Positions 27,099 to 39,200 of a stretch of 48,621 bases of DNA are shown piece by piece; within the stretch, counting starts at the first letter, position 1, and the number at the start of each line of letters is the position of its first letter. The position numbers and the translations under genes were made by a program. The stretch spans positions 1-48,621 of the IMG/VR virus record IMGVR_UViG_3300017708_001831, one strand, 5' to 3'. The notes below the pieces were generated by a model. That model was not told the origin of the DNA. It ran no database searches and was given only the letters and a program-made list of their open reading frames with translations. This DNA comes from a virus.

Positions 27099-30000
27099 AT
27101 GGCAAGAACTGTCCCTGGAACTGGCGCTGTCATCGAACCTATTTTCGATGATATATTTGGCGTTAAAGCGATACGAGTTGTTGACGGAGGAACTGGATAT
27201 GATATCTCAGATCCACCTAGATTAGTCGTCACTGGATGTGGTATTCCTGTTGAGGAAGCACTTCTATATCCAATCATTGACGAAGATTCTGGTAAGATTG
27301 TCCACGTTAGAGTTTTAAATAGGGGTAGAGGATATGACCCACTAAGACTCCAAATTACTCCCGAACAAGAAACTCCTGATGTTGTAACGTCATTTGCTTT
27401 CAATAAAATTTGGCAAACCCATCCAAACTCTCCTACTTCAGGAACATTTTTGTTGGATTCGGATGATAATATTACTGATAGATTGAGAATTGTATCTGAC
27501 AATCATCCTAAACCATCACCATTTGAAACTGAAAGAGTTCCTGGTGGCGGACCCCTTGTCGATAGAAATTTTGACCAGACATTTATTCTTAGAGCTGGAA
27601 AGGATGTACCTTTCGGATCTGATAGAGTAGAACAAAAAGATAAAGTAACTGGTATTTTTGCAAATGGTGGGTTACTTCATACTCCAGATTGGGATACTGA
27701 TGGAGGCACTCTTCCAGGATTTAGTATTGATACTGTAAAGTATCCATATGTAAAAAATTCAAATATTTACGATGTCATAACAGAAAATAATAATTACTAC
27801 TATCATAGTAGTAAAACATTGGATGAGTTTTCTCTAGATAATGGTGTATTTGATTGGGGCAATCTAAAGCAGTTTACTTGGAATGTAAAAGTTGAATATG
27901 GTAATATTTTAATCGATGTTACCAATCTCGATGAATCTCTTGGTGCTGTTGAAGTTGGTAGAATTTGTGAAGAAATTGGTGGTAATGCCCGAGGAGAAAT
28001 TTCTAAAATTATAAGAGATGGACAGGGTGCTATTACTCATGTTTATCTAAGAGCAGTTGACTTCGCATTTTCTGCTGATGATGTAATTTTAGGTTCAACT
28101 GGATTCCAGTTTAGAATTGGTTCGGATCCTATTTCTCTTAATGTATATTACATTGAATTTGGACCTGATGCTGAAAAATTTGGACCATTCGCACCAGGTG
28201 TGTTTTATTTTGCACCAGAAAATATTCAAGTAAAAAGAAATTACTTAATTAAGTTTAATCAATCAGATGCATCTAATGCTATAGGCATAGGTCATCCAAT
28301 TCAATTGAGCACTAGTCAAGATGGTCTTTTGAATGGTGGAAGTTTATATTATAATAGTACAGGTGTATCTAATGCTCCTGCTGCAGATTATGAAAATGAA
28401 TATCAGACGGTATTCATTATGAATCCTGATGAAAGTAGTAGAATTTACTACTACTGCAAGAATCACAGATACATGTCTGGATATGCAGGAAATGAGGGAT
28501 ATATGACTCTCAGTTCTGCAACTGAGGATGAACCAACTGAAAATGATTATTATGTTGGGGAATTCTTTAGAGGACAAACAACAATTAGTCCTGATGAAGT
28601 ACTAAATGACTATTCAGGTGTATTATCTAAAGCTACTATTGAAGATAGTGGCAGTGGTGTTGGTCCAACTGGTGGATTTAATATTGGTAGACATATAAGA
28701 TTTGGTAGTGGTGCAGGAACTAGACTTGTTCAACTTACATTAGATCTACGAAACGTATTTACATTAGATTTAGAAGTCATCCGAGGTAATGATAGTAACG
28801 GTGGAGAACTAGTTGACTCTACTGAAGATTTTAGAATTTTCTTTCCAGGAACTGTGTATGGTTCTAGCGTTGTTGCTGCATGGAATGATAGTAGTTTTGA
28901 TACTCTTAAAACGGTAACTGTAGGTATTCCACCCGATTCTAGAAACCAGAATCAGGTAGTCTATATTTACATGCAAGATGCGAACGGTCCAACTTATGAC
29001 CACTGGGGACTTAAATCAATATCCTATGGAGGAGGAACTGACGATTTTGCACGTCATCCAAATGGACACTCTAAAGTTATTGGTATGTCCTTCGATGGAT
29101 ATCCAATTTACGGACCTTTTGGTTATGATTCTACTGGTTCTGTAATAAAAGAAGTATCTTCTTATAGACTAAAAACTGACTTGGAGATGCCAGGTGCCAG
29201 ACCTTTAGTAAGTACAACTGGTACGGTTACTTATAATTTAACCGTTAGTAGCGGATCATTCGTATTCGACGGAAGCACTGTCCCATTTGTATCTCTTGAA
29301 AGAGGGAAAACTTATATTTTCAATCAGGATGACTCTAGTAATGATGGTCAGACATTATTGATTTCTGAGGGAGTAGATGGTTGGCATGGCACGGTTCCGA
29401 TTACTATTGGAGACACCAATCAGTTATATGCTGGTCAGGGTATTTCATATTACATTGATGGTTCTGAAGTTACATATTCAACGTATATAAGTTCATTTGA
29501 CGCTGCATCTCAAAGAGAACTTAGATTTGAAGTTCCTGTTAATGCACCAAGACTTCTTTATCTCTTTTCTTATAGTAATTCTGGATATAACATTAGAAGT
29601 GTTCAAGACAAGTATCTTCGTGGAGATTTGGTAGAAGATTACATTTATGAAGAAAATTACGGTACTCTAGATGAATATAATGGTAAATTTTCTGTTACTC
29701 CAGAGTATCCAAATGGTACGTATGCATATTTTATGACGGAGGACTCCTCTGGGAATCCAGTATATCCTTATGTTATTGGTCCAAAATTTTATGGCACACC
29801 TATATTTGAAGGTGACTCTGTACCTGACCAAGAAACGGTTCTTCCTTTTGGAGCAAGCGGTGATATTATTATTGATAATGGTGCGGTATCTTATATTAAG
29901 ATGTCTACCAATGGAGACAATTATTTTGGCGCTGCAAATGCAAGAATACTCGGTGGTGAAGGAACAGGAGCAACTGGTTCTGCAGTAGTTCAAACTGTTA

Positions 30001-31694
30001 CAGGTCTTGCTCTTACAGGTGCTGGTAGACAGTATGCTACTCCACCTACCGTTATTTTTGAAGGTGGTGGTGGACAAGGTGCTCAAGGAAGAGCGGGAAT
30101 TGATACACTAGGTAAAATTACTTCTATTTCGGTCTCAGATCCAGGAGAATTTTATCAACAACCTCCGTTCATTCTTATTACTGGTGGTGGCGGTCTTGGT
30201 GCAGAAGCAGTTGCTAGAATCCAACAAGGTTCTGTTGTTGGTATTGATGTTACTAATCCTGGTGAAGGATATACAAGTCAACCAAATATTATCTTTACTA
30301 AACTTGTAAATTTAAAGCGCAGGACAAGATCCAGACAGGCATTTAATTCCTCAGAAATTTATCTAACTGGACTGATAAAAAATGTTACTGCATCAGATAG
30401 TGAAATCTATGTTGATTCTACTGATGCATTTCCTGGTTCTGGTGAAATTATTCTTGGTACTGAAACCATTGCATATACATCAAAATCCACCAGTAAATTC
30501 TCTGGACTAACTAGAGGTGTAAACTTTAATTATGACCAAAGAGTTATTCTTGACTCAGGTCAAGATGTCAATGGAATATCAACATACAAATTTAATGTTG
30601 GTGATAGAGTTATCCGTAGAGTTGAAAATGCTAGCAGTAAAATTGCTAAAGTTTATGACTGGAATCCTAGTACCAAGGAACTCTTAGTTACATTTGAAGT
30701 TGATGAATTAGCATTTATTGATGGTGGTATTCCTTCTACAGAAGATGCCATTGTTCAATTTGATGCTGGTGTTGCATCTACTGCTCCATCAGGATTCCTA
30801 CCACACGTTGTACTAAATTCTATTGGTGATAATATTTTCCTTCTTACAGATCCACCATCTCTTCTTACAGATAAAACCTTTGAAGATGATGATGAATTAG
30901 ATGGTGCTGGAAATGGTATTATTGATTTGGTAAATACTGGAACTGGATATGAAAATCAAATCAATTTAGATGGTGGTATTTATTCATCACTATATGGTAT
31001 TGAAGAAACTATCGGTGGGCAGAACACAACCCTATTCCAAGTTGGTGACAGTATTAAGGATGGTAGCATCCCATTCAGATATGCTAATATTGGAGCTGCA
31101 GGAACGTTAAGTGATGGTGTTGAACATAATTCTGTAATTTATCTATATCTTGATGCTAACTTTGGAAATGGTCAAAATTATAGTGTTAATGAAATTATTA
31201 CTGGTTCAGTTTCTGGTGTACGAGGAACTGTAGTCAGTTGGGATCCATCATCACAATTACTGGTTGTTAATAGCATTGTGCCTTTCAACACTGGTGATGT
31301 CAATGTTGGTATTGCTGGATTGTTATATGAATTCTCTCATAATTCAACAGTTGTTGACTTTATAATCCAGAGTCCTGGAACAAACTATAGTGCCGTACCA
31401 ACAGTCACTATTGAGGATACTGGAGATATTGCTTGCACAGCAACTGCAACTATGACTACTGCTGGTGACCAAATTGCTTCATTGACAATTACTAATGGTG
31501 GATATGGAATTCAGCAAACTGTTGATGGTTCATATAATTTACATCCAACAGTAACATTCACTAATGATGGAAGTGATACTACAGGTTCTGGTGCTGTAGC
31601 ACAAGCAATCATTGGCGGTGAAACTATCAATGGTAATGGTGGTGCATCATATAGAATTAAGCGAATCGAGTACCAGACAGTTATCCGTTCGTAA
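27099..31694 (+). CDS. Large tail-associated protein with cupredoxin-like and YHYH-like domains
   Basis: The 1531-residue product starts with a G-T-G-Y unit (residues 24-45). Residues 345-475 resemble a cupredoxin with His399, Cys453, His456 and Met459 as possible copper ligands. Residues 650-900 hold a YHYH-type domain: [20 protein letters not shown], then [20 protein letters not shown], with the signature changed to Y875-A-Y-F878. A second cupredoxin-like fold without ligands (about 707-835) seems to be inserted in it. Three to four G-x-G-Y-type units follow (about 935-1070) and two more near the C-terminus. The start is five bases after the preceding stop. Marine T4-like phages often carry a large protein of this kind before gp8, sometimes annotated VrlC-like. 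The role is inferred to be a baseplate attachment. Confidence 0.7.
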   Translation: MARTVPGTGAVIEPIFDDIFGVKAIRVVDGGTGYDISDPPRLVVTGCGIPVEEALLYPIIDEDSGKIVHVRVLNRGRGYDPLRLQITPEQETPDVVTSFAFNKIWQTHPNSPTSGTFLLDSDDNITDRLRIVSDNHPKPSPFETERVPGGGPLVDRNFDQTFILRAGKDVPFGSDRVEQKDKVTGIFANGGLLHTPDWDTDGGTLPGFSIDTVKYPYVKNSNIYDVITENNNYYYHSSKTLDEFSLDNGVFDWGNLKQFTWNVKVEYGNILIDVTNLDESLGAVEVGRICEEIGGNARGEISKIIRDGQGAITHVYLRAVDFAFSADDVILGSTGFQFRIGSDPISLNVYYIEFGPDAEKFGPFAPGVFYFAPENIQVKRNYLIKFNQSDASNAIGIGHPIQLSTSQDGLLNGGSLYYNSTGVSNAPAADYENEYQTVFIMNPDESSRIYYYCKNHRYMSGYAGNEGYMTLSSATEDEPTENDYYVGEFFRGQTTISPDEVLNDYSGVLSKATIEDSGSGVGPTGGFNIGRHIRFGSGAGTRLVQLTLDLRNVFTLDLEVIRGNDSNGGELVDSTEDFRIFFPGTVYGSSVVAAWNDSSFDTLKTVTVGIPPDSRNQNQVVYIYMQDANGPTYDHWGLKSISYGGGTDDFARHPNGHSKVIGMSFDGYPIYGPFGYDSTGSVIKEVSSYRLKTDLEMPGARPLVSTTGTVTYNLTVSSGSFVFDGSTVPFVSLERGKTYIFNQDDSSNDGQTLLISEGVDGWHGTVPITIGDTNQLYAGQGISYYIDGSEVTYSTYISSFDAASQRELRFEVPVNAPRLLYLFSYSNSGYNIRSVQDKYLRGDLVEDYIYEENYGTLDEYNGKFSVTPEYPNGTYAYFMTEDSSGNPVYPYVIGPKFYGTPIFEGDSVPDQETVLPFGASGDIIIDNGAVSYIKMSTNGDNYFGAANARILGGEGTGATGSAVVQTVTGLALTGAGRQYATPPTVIFEGGGGQGAQGRAGIDTLGKITSISVSDPGEFYQQPPFILITGGGGLGAEAVARIQQGSVVGIDVTNPGEGYTSQPNIIFTKLVNLKRRTRSRQAFNSSEIYLTGLIKNVTASDSEIYVDSTDAFPGSGEIILGTETIAYTSKSTSKFSGLTRGVNFNYDQRVILDSGQDVNGISTYKFNVGDRVIRRVENASSKIAKVYDWNPSTKELLVTFEVDELAFIDGGIPSTEDAIVQFDAGVASTAPSGFLPHVVLNSIGDNIFLLTDPPSLLTDKTFEDDDELDGAGNGIIDLVNTGTGYENQINLDGGIYSSLYGIEETIGGQNTTLFQVGDSIKDGSIPFRYANIGAAGTLSDGVEHNSVIYLYLDANFGNGQNYSVNEIITGSVSGVRGTVVSWDPSSQLLVVNSIVPFNTGDVNVGIAGLLYEFSHNSTVVDFIIQSPGTNYSAVPTVTIEDTGDIACTATATMTTAGDQIASLTITNGGYGIQQTVDGSYNLHPTVTFTNDGSDTTGSGAVAQAIIGGETINGNGGASYRIKRIEYQTVIRS

Positions 31695-31698
31695 CCAA

Positions 31699-31706
31699 CA
31701 TAAATA
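31699..31706 (+). promoter_or_regulatory. T4-late-type promoter box (CATAAATA) before gp8
   Basis: CATAAATA lies in the 39-base gap before gp8, followed by a possible ribosome-binding site AGAGGA at 31711-31716 and then ATG at 31734. It would drive gp8, the DUF4815-type protein and the two small genes up to the terminator at 41009. Confidence 0.65.
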
Positions 31707-31733
31707 AACAAGAGGACAATAGTCTCATACCAA

Positions 31734-33266
31734 ATGGCAGCTCTACTTACTGATCAATTTAGAATTTTTTCTGCGAAAAAATTTATCAAATCATTGGAAG
31801 GACCAAATCCTAACGATAGTGATGATATTGCAGGAATTTCTCGCGACCGTTTATATTTGTTCATTGGGAGACCTCAACCCTGGGACAATGAGAACTCACC
31901 ACCTCAAGCGGTAGACTCTTTCGGAGAGTTTTCTGCTTCATATGATGATATGGTTTCATTGAAGAGAGTTCTCGCTGCGGATACCGTTCAAGTTGTTCGT
32001 AGAATTGACTGGGTTTCTCCAGAACAAACTACTGGTGGATTAGGTTTCACCTACGACATGTATCGTCATGATTATTCCCCTAGTAAAACCGCTGCCTCTG
32101 GTGCTACTAAATTATATGATTCTGACTTTTATGTTGTAAATTCACAATATCAAGTATATAAAGTAATTTACAATGGTACTTCTCCTTCTGATCCAAACGG
32201 GAAGCCTTCTACTGTTGAACCTACTGGTACTTCAACTTCCATTATCACAACTGGTGATGGTTATCGTTGGAAGTATATGTATACGATTCCTGTTGCGTCG
32301 GTCTTGAAATTCTTTTCTAATGACTATATGCCAGTCTTTACCAATGATGCGGTGAAGACTAATGCAGTATCTGGTGAAATCGATACTGTTGTCATTAACG
32401 CTGCTGGTGCTGGTTACAACAATGGTACATATGATAACGTTGCCATCAATGGAGATGGTACTGGTGGTCGTGTTTCCATTGTTGTTGATGGTGGTAAAAT
32501 TATTTCTGCTACCGTAACTTCTGGTGGTACTGGTTATACTTTTGGTAAAATCAGTGTTGATAATATTACTGGTATTGGTACAGGAACTAGTGCTCAAGTT
32601 GATGTCATCATTCCTCCTCCTGGTGGGCATGGTGCTGATGCGGTTGTTGAAACTGGTGCTTTCCGTGTGATGGTTAATGCCAAACTTTCTTATGATGAAG
32701 GTGCGGGTGACTTCCCGATTGATAACGACTATCGTCGTATTGGTTTAATTACCAATCCTTTAAAGTTTGGTACGGCAGAACTCATCTCTGATTTGACAGT
32801 TTCTGCTACAAAAGCAGTCATTTTTCCACCATCATTTCAAGGTAACTATGTTCCCGATGAAATTGTTACTCAAACAAGAGTTGTTGGTGGCACAAACGTT
32901 ACTGCTCGTGGTCGTGTTATTTCTTGGAATGCTACTACCAAGGTTCTGAAATATTATCAGAATGCTACAGATGGTATTTTCCCAGAAGTTACTGGTACGC
33001 AAAATGAATTTGATGGTTCTAACGTTATAAACGGTGCAACATCAGGTGCTGCTGGACAACCAGATACAAACTTCCCTGCTGTTCCTAATTCGTCTTCTAG
33101 GACAATCAACAATACCGAGTATGACTTGGGTATGAAGTTTAATAATGGATACGCAAAACCAGAAATTGAATCAAACAGCGGAGACGTTGTTTATATAGAT
33201 AATAGAAGATCAATTAGTCGTGCAAACGACCAGGTAGAAGACATCAAAATCGTAATCGAATTCTAA
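31734..33266 (+). CDS. 8: Baseplate wedge protein gp8
   Basis: The N-terminus (MAALLTDQFRIFSAKKFIKS, then DRLYLFIGRPQPWDNENSPP) and the segment GDGYRWKYMYTIPVASVLKF near residue 182 are the pattern of gp8 in T4-like marine phages. T4 gp8 has 334 residues; this one has 510. The extra length includes two or three G-x-G-Y units at about residues 218-295 (AGAGYNNGTYDNVAI, GGTGYTFGKISV), the same repeat as in the neighbouring large proteins. gp8 is a dimer in the outer baseplate wedge that contacts gp7 and gp10 in T4. Its stop overlaps the next start (TAATG), so translation is probably coupled. Confidence 0.82.
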   Translation: MAALLTDQFRIFSAKKFIKSLEGPNPNDSDDIAGISRDRLYLFIGRPQPWDNENSPPQAVDSFGEFSASYDDMVSLKRVLAADTVQVVRRIDWVSPEQTTGGLGFTYDMYRHDYSPSKTAASGATKLYDSDFYVVNSQYQVYKVIYNGTSPSDPNGKPSTVEPTGTSTSIITTGDGYRWKYMYTIPVASVLKFFSNDYMPVFTNDAVKTNAVSGEIDTVVINAAGAGYNNGTYDNVAINGDGTGGRVSIVVDGGKIISATVTSGGTGYTFGKISVDNITGIGTGTSAQVDVIIPPPGGHGADAVVETGAFRVMVNAKLSYDEGAGDFPIDNDYRRIGLITNPLKFGTAELISDLTVSATKAVIFPPSFQGNYVPDEIVTQTRVVGGTNVTARGRVISWNATTKVLKYYQNATDGIFPEVTGTQNEFDGSNVINGATSGAAGQPDTNFPAVPNSSSRTINNTEYDLGMKFNNGYAKPEIESNSGDVVYIDNRRSISRANDQVEDIKIVIEF

Positions 33267-36200
33267 TGGCACAAAATACCAATCTTAACGTAACTCCTTA
33301 TTACGACGATTTCGATAAGGATAAGAACTTTTATAAGGTTCTATTCCGTCCTGGATTCCCTATTCAGGCGAGAGAACTCACTACAATGCAGTCAGTTCTC
33401 CAGAATCAGGTGGAGAATGTAGGACAACACTTATTCAAAGATGGCGCGATGGTCATCCCTGGTCAGGTAGGTTATGACCTGAGTGTTTCCGCTATCATGC
33501 TCCAAGAATCTTTCCTTGGTGCAGACGTTGAGTTGTATCGTAGTCAACTCGAAGGTAGAATTATTGAAGGTCTTTCTACAGGTGTTAAGGCAAAAGTTCT
33601 CTTTACTATCTCTGATACTGTTTCTGATAAGGGATATATTACACTATACGTTAAGTATATTGAGTCTGGTGGAGATGGTGGAACTGTAGAAACCTTCCAA
33701 GACAACGAACAGTTAGTTACTAATACAGAGATTACTTTTGGAACAACTCTGATTGAAATCGGATCTCCATTTGCACAACTTCTTCCTACTAACTCACTTC
33801 AGAAAGGTTCTGTTGCATATATTCAACCAGGTGTTTACTTTATTAGGGGATATTTTGTAGACGTAGCATATCAAACAGTTCTTCTTGACCAATACGGGAC
33901 GACGCCAAAATATAGAGTTGGTCTTGAAATTTTAGAATCTATTGTTACTCCTGAAGATGACTTATCACTCAATGATAACGCTGCAGGCACATCTAATTAT
34001 GCTGCTCCTGGTTCTCACAGATTTAGAATCACAGCAAACTTAATTAAGAAACTTCTCACAGATGAAGCGGATAAAGACTTTATCGAATTGCTTCGTATTA
34101 ATGGCAGTAAAGTTGAGAAACTTGTTGACCGTAGTGCATATGATGAGTTAGAAAAGTCTTTGGCTCTTAGAACATATGAAGAGTCTGGAGATTATACTGT
34201 TGTAGATTTCACCGTAGAAATGCGTGAAAATCTAAATGATAATTTTAATAATGGTGTTTACGAAGCAGGTGATACCACTTCTTCTGGTGCAGTTCCAAGT
34301 GATGATTTATATTCTGTTGAAATTGGACCAGGTACTGCATACGTTAGAGGATATAGAGTTAAGACTCTTTCACCAACATATATCGATCTCAGAAAACCAA
34401 GAGATACAGACTCGGCACAAAATGTTATCTCTCCATTCACATTAGGTAACAAATGCATACTTGAGAATGTTTATGGATTCTTGAACACTAGTGGTGCCAC
34501 AATTACTAATGCATATCAAACTATTGAACTTAGAGATACATTTACTGCAAGTCAAGGTACTGCACAAGGTAATGTTCTTGGATTTGCTAGGTCATGTGTA
34601 TTAGAGCACCTGGATGACCCAGATAATGTTTATGGAACAGAAGATGATAGGTATGCTTTGCATATCTTCGATGTTCAAATGTTCACTGTTTTAGAATTAG
34701 CAAGTGCTCAAACAATTAGTGCTGGTTCTTTATTAGTTGGTCTCAATACAGGAGCAAAGGGATATCTTGTTAGTGGTATTTCAAGTGCTGACCATCTTCA
34801 ATTGTATCAAGTAGAAGGTGTATTCCAAAAAGGTGAGGTTTTAACTTTAGATGGTCTGCAACTTGATACGATTGAGGAGACGTATGTCTATCAGTTCTCA
34901 GATGTAAGGCAAATTGTTGGTAGAGATGAAACCACAACTGCGGTAGAATTTACATCTGATGTTGTCCTCACAGATGTAAAAACTCTTCAGGGTCAGACAT
35001 TCACATACGATGCAACTGGTGCTGCTGAAAAGATTACTGGATTGAATTCAAACTTTGCTTCTGATTTAAGATCTGGCGATAGAATTTTCTTCAATACTAC
35101 TCAATATGTTGATGTTGATATAGTTACTCCTGCTGCATTATCTACATCAAATCCATCTACAATCTTTGATTTTGCAGATCAAGTAGTTAATGTAACTCCT
35201 GGTGCTGGTGCTGCTGCACCTACTGCTGGTGATTATACTGTTTTAACTAGAAAGAGATCGAGATTAGATGGTCTTGACAATGCCAATCTATTTACTAAAT
35301 TAACAAAACCATATGTAAATAGTATTTCTGACGAATCTATGATTGTCAGAAGAACTTTTGATTCTCAAACAGTTGCCTCCAACTCTATTTCAATCACTCT
35401 TCCTGAAAACGAACAGTTTGAATCTATTAGTGAGTCAAACTTTACCGTTACAGTATTAGCTGGTACTAGTGGCACTCATGCTGTTGGCGACCAGGTTACC
35501 GTTGATACTACTAATACTGGTGCTGTTGGATACACATCCTTTACTACTGCTGACAGAACTACTCTTCAGGTAGATAATTTAACAAATATTACAGCTGTTA
35601 AGGTTACTGCAACAATCTCGAAGAATATTACTACTAGAAAAACAAAGTCTCCTGTTGAGATGTTTGTTTTAAAAGTAAATAAGACGACTGCAAATCTTGA
35701 TAAGCAAAACTATAATCTTCTTTATAGTAACTTGTATGGAACAAGAATTGATGACACAGATATTTCTTTAGGATTGACTGATGCATATCGACTTCATGCA
35801 GTATATGAATCTTTAGATGATGATGATCCTGTTCTTCCATCTATTACTCTTGTAGAACCTGCATTCTTTGCTACAGGTACTATTGTTAGTGGAAAAACTT
35901 CTTTATCAAGAGCAAGAGTTGTTGGATTTAATTCCAGCACTTTAAAATTAAGTATTGTTTACTTAGATGGAACATTCCAAGTTGGTGAAACTGTAAGTGG
36001 TTTTGATAGTACTGGTGCTGCAATTAGTGCGATTATCAATGATTCTATTGGTTCAATTGAACTTGGATCAAAGGTAATTACTGATAGATATGAATTACAA
36101 ACAGGTCAAACTGAGTTCCAATATGGAATTTCTAGACTGGTAAGACAAAAGGGTGTTGCAGCACCTATTAGAAAAGTTAAAGTCGTTATCGACTACTACA

Positions 36201-39200
36201 ATCATTCCGCAACAGGCGATTACTTTGGGGGTCAGTCATATCTGAACACATCATATTCAGATGTTCCAATCTATAACGGTAGATTCTTATCAGATTATCT
36301 TGATTTTAGACCTGGTGTAAAGAACCTTTATAGTGGTGCTGGTTCTGTAGCATCTCCTGCATATGTTAATTGTTCAACATTAGATTTCAAATCCAGAGTT
36401 TATCCAACCTCAGGAACTCCTGGTGCAACATTATTTGACATTCCTAAAATTGAAAGTAATTTCCGTTGTGACTTTAGTTGGTATTTGGCAAGAATTGATA
36501 AACTATTCCTCTCTCCAGATGGAGAGTTCAAAGTTATCGTAGGTAAGTCTGAAGAGCAACCTTCAGAACCTGATAATTTACAAGAGGGAATGCTATTAGC
36601 AACTCTTCGTCATGCTCCATATGGATTTGACCCTGATGAAGATGTTATCATCACTAGGTCTGAAAATAGAAGATATACCATGAGGGATATTGGTGGTCTT
36701 GAAACTAGACTTGACCAAGTTGAGTATTACACGTCTCTTAATATGCTTGAGACCGATACCTTCAATGTAGATATTACTGATGCTTCTGGTAAGAGTCGTT
36801 TGAAAAATGGTTTCATTGTAGATGACTTTACCGATCACTCTAAGTCTCAGACTACTTCTGTAGACTTCTCTGCATCTTTAGACTTTGAGGAAGGACTTGC
36901 TAGAGCTTCGCATTACACAACTTCAGTTCCTCTAGAAGTTAGTGAAACTCTATCTTTAAATTATCAAAGAACTGGTTCTACTGGTTCTGATGATGAAGGT
37001 GCAATTATCACTCTTCCTTATGTTGAAGATACTTTAATTGAGCAACCATATGCATCTCGTGTTGAAAACGTTAATCCTTTCAATGTCTTTGCATATATCG
37101 GTAATATTACTCTCGATCCAGCATCAGATGACTGGGTAGATACAAAACGTCTCCCAACTAAAGTTACTAATATCGAAGGTAACTTCCAAGCAACAAGACA
37201 ACGGTTAAACGCAACTGGTAGAGGAGGTTTCGGACCTATTCAATGGGGTGCTTGGAGAACAAATTGGACTGGACGTACAAGGCGTTCCAGAACCCAAAAC
37301 AGTGGTCGTCGTTCTGATTGGGGTAGAGGACGTGCTACTGACCGAATCACAACTATCAGAACTACAAGAAGACAAACTAGAACAGGAATTAGGTCTAGAG
37401 TTGTTCCTAGAATTGATAGAAGGTCTTTAGGTGATAGTGTTGTTTCTACCTCATCTATTAACTGGATGCGTTCTAGAAACGTCCGTATTACTGCGGAAAG
37501 AATGAAACCCAGAACAAGATTCTATATCTTCTTCGATAGAAAAATTATCAATGATTATGTAACTCCAAAGGTCATTGAGGTTATTAAAGATCCTGCAGTT
37601 GACAGCAGAACAAACTCGATTCCATTTGTTCCTGGTGAGACTATTACTGGTCTTACTAGTAAGTGTAAGTTTAAGTGCCTTAAACCAGATAGTTGGTATA
37701 AGGGTTATAACCCATATGATGATTCCGACCTTCCTACCTCATATTCTTCCAATACAGACTTTATTAACCATAATGTTTGGGCGCTGGCAATGCGTAATGG
37801 TAAGAATTCTAAGTACTATGGCAATATGGAAGTCGGTGAAGTTCTTAGAGGAAAGTCTGGTGCTAAAGCAGTTGTAAAAGACCGTAGACATATTACTGAC
37901 CGTTTTGGATCATATAGGGGCAACTTCTTTATTCCAGAACCAATCAAGAATGTCAATCCTCGTTGGAAGACTGGTACAAGAACTCTTCGTATGACATCTC
38001 AAGCAGATGATACAAGAATTCCAGGTGCAGTTGCGTCTTCTGGAGAAGTTGAATTTACAGCGGCAGGAACTTTACAGAGAGTTCGTGAAAATGTAGTTGC
38101 TGTACGTAATGCTGATATTGTTCGCGATACAGTTACTCAGAGAAGAACTGTTCGGACAACTAGAACAGAGACTCGTCAAGTTGGTTGGTGGGACCCTCTC
38201 GCACAATCTTTCATTAATGATATTCCTGGTGGTATATTTGTTACCTCTGTAGAAATTTATTTCTTTGCTACAGATAGTACAATTCCAATCTCTATGCAGA
38301 TTAGAACGATGGAAAATGGATATCCTACTACTTCGATTCTTCCATTCTCTGATGTTACCATCAATCCAACTGATATTCAAACCTCTGAATCTGCTGCTAT
38401 CCCTACTAAATTTACATTTAGAGCACCTGTTTATATTCCACAGTCTCAGGAACATTGTTTTGTTCTTTTCTCAGACTCAAACGAGTATCAGGTTTGGATT
38501 TCTAGAATGGGAGAACTTGAAATTGGTGGAGATAGAACGATCTCTGAGCAACCTTATGCGGGTGTCTTGTTTAAGTCGCAAAACGCAACTACTTGGACTG
38601 CCGACCAGTATGAGGATATGAAGTTCAAACTCAATAGAGCAGTATTTGATACTACTGTGAATAGTAGAGTTACGTTTAATAATGCTGAATTGCTTCCTGG
38701 TAATGGTGGATATGCAGAACTTCCTGTAGATTCTGTTCAAACCTTCCAACCTGAATTGCAGTTGGTAATGAACTCTCAAACATTGCCATATACGATTGGT
38801 GCTCGTATCTATCAGAAGACTACACTTGCTGAAGGTACAGTTGTTAAAGTCGTAGATAGTCTTGCAGGAAAACTTGTAACTATTACTGATATTAGTGGAA
38901 ACTGGGTTGCTGGTTCTTCTACTGGTGGTGCTATTACAAATAGAGTAGTATCTTCAAAAACAACTGCTACGGTTGTTGTGACTGGTGCATCTGGTGACTT
39001 TATTGTTGGTGAAACAATTACAGGCGACTCTGCTGCAGCACCTACTGCAGAAGTAATAACTTGGGATAGCGGAACAAATACTTTGACACTCCGTTACGTA
39101 TCTACCAACTTTGATGATACAACTCCAGAAACTATCACTGGTTCTCAGTCTGCTAAGACTGCCTCAATTTCTACTACTGTTGCTCCTGTTTATTCTGGAG

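Noticed and set aside
27094-27101. GATAAATG, one base from a late box, before the 1531-residue gene
   Set aside because: The last three bases are the start codon itself, so transcription would begin inside the gene. The gene is better explained by read-through from 25846.
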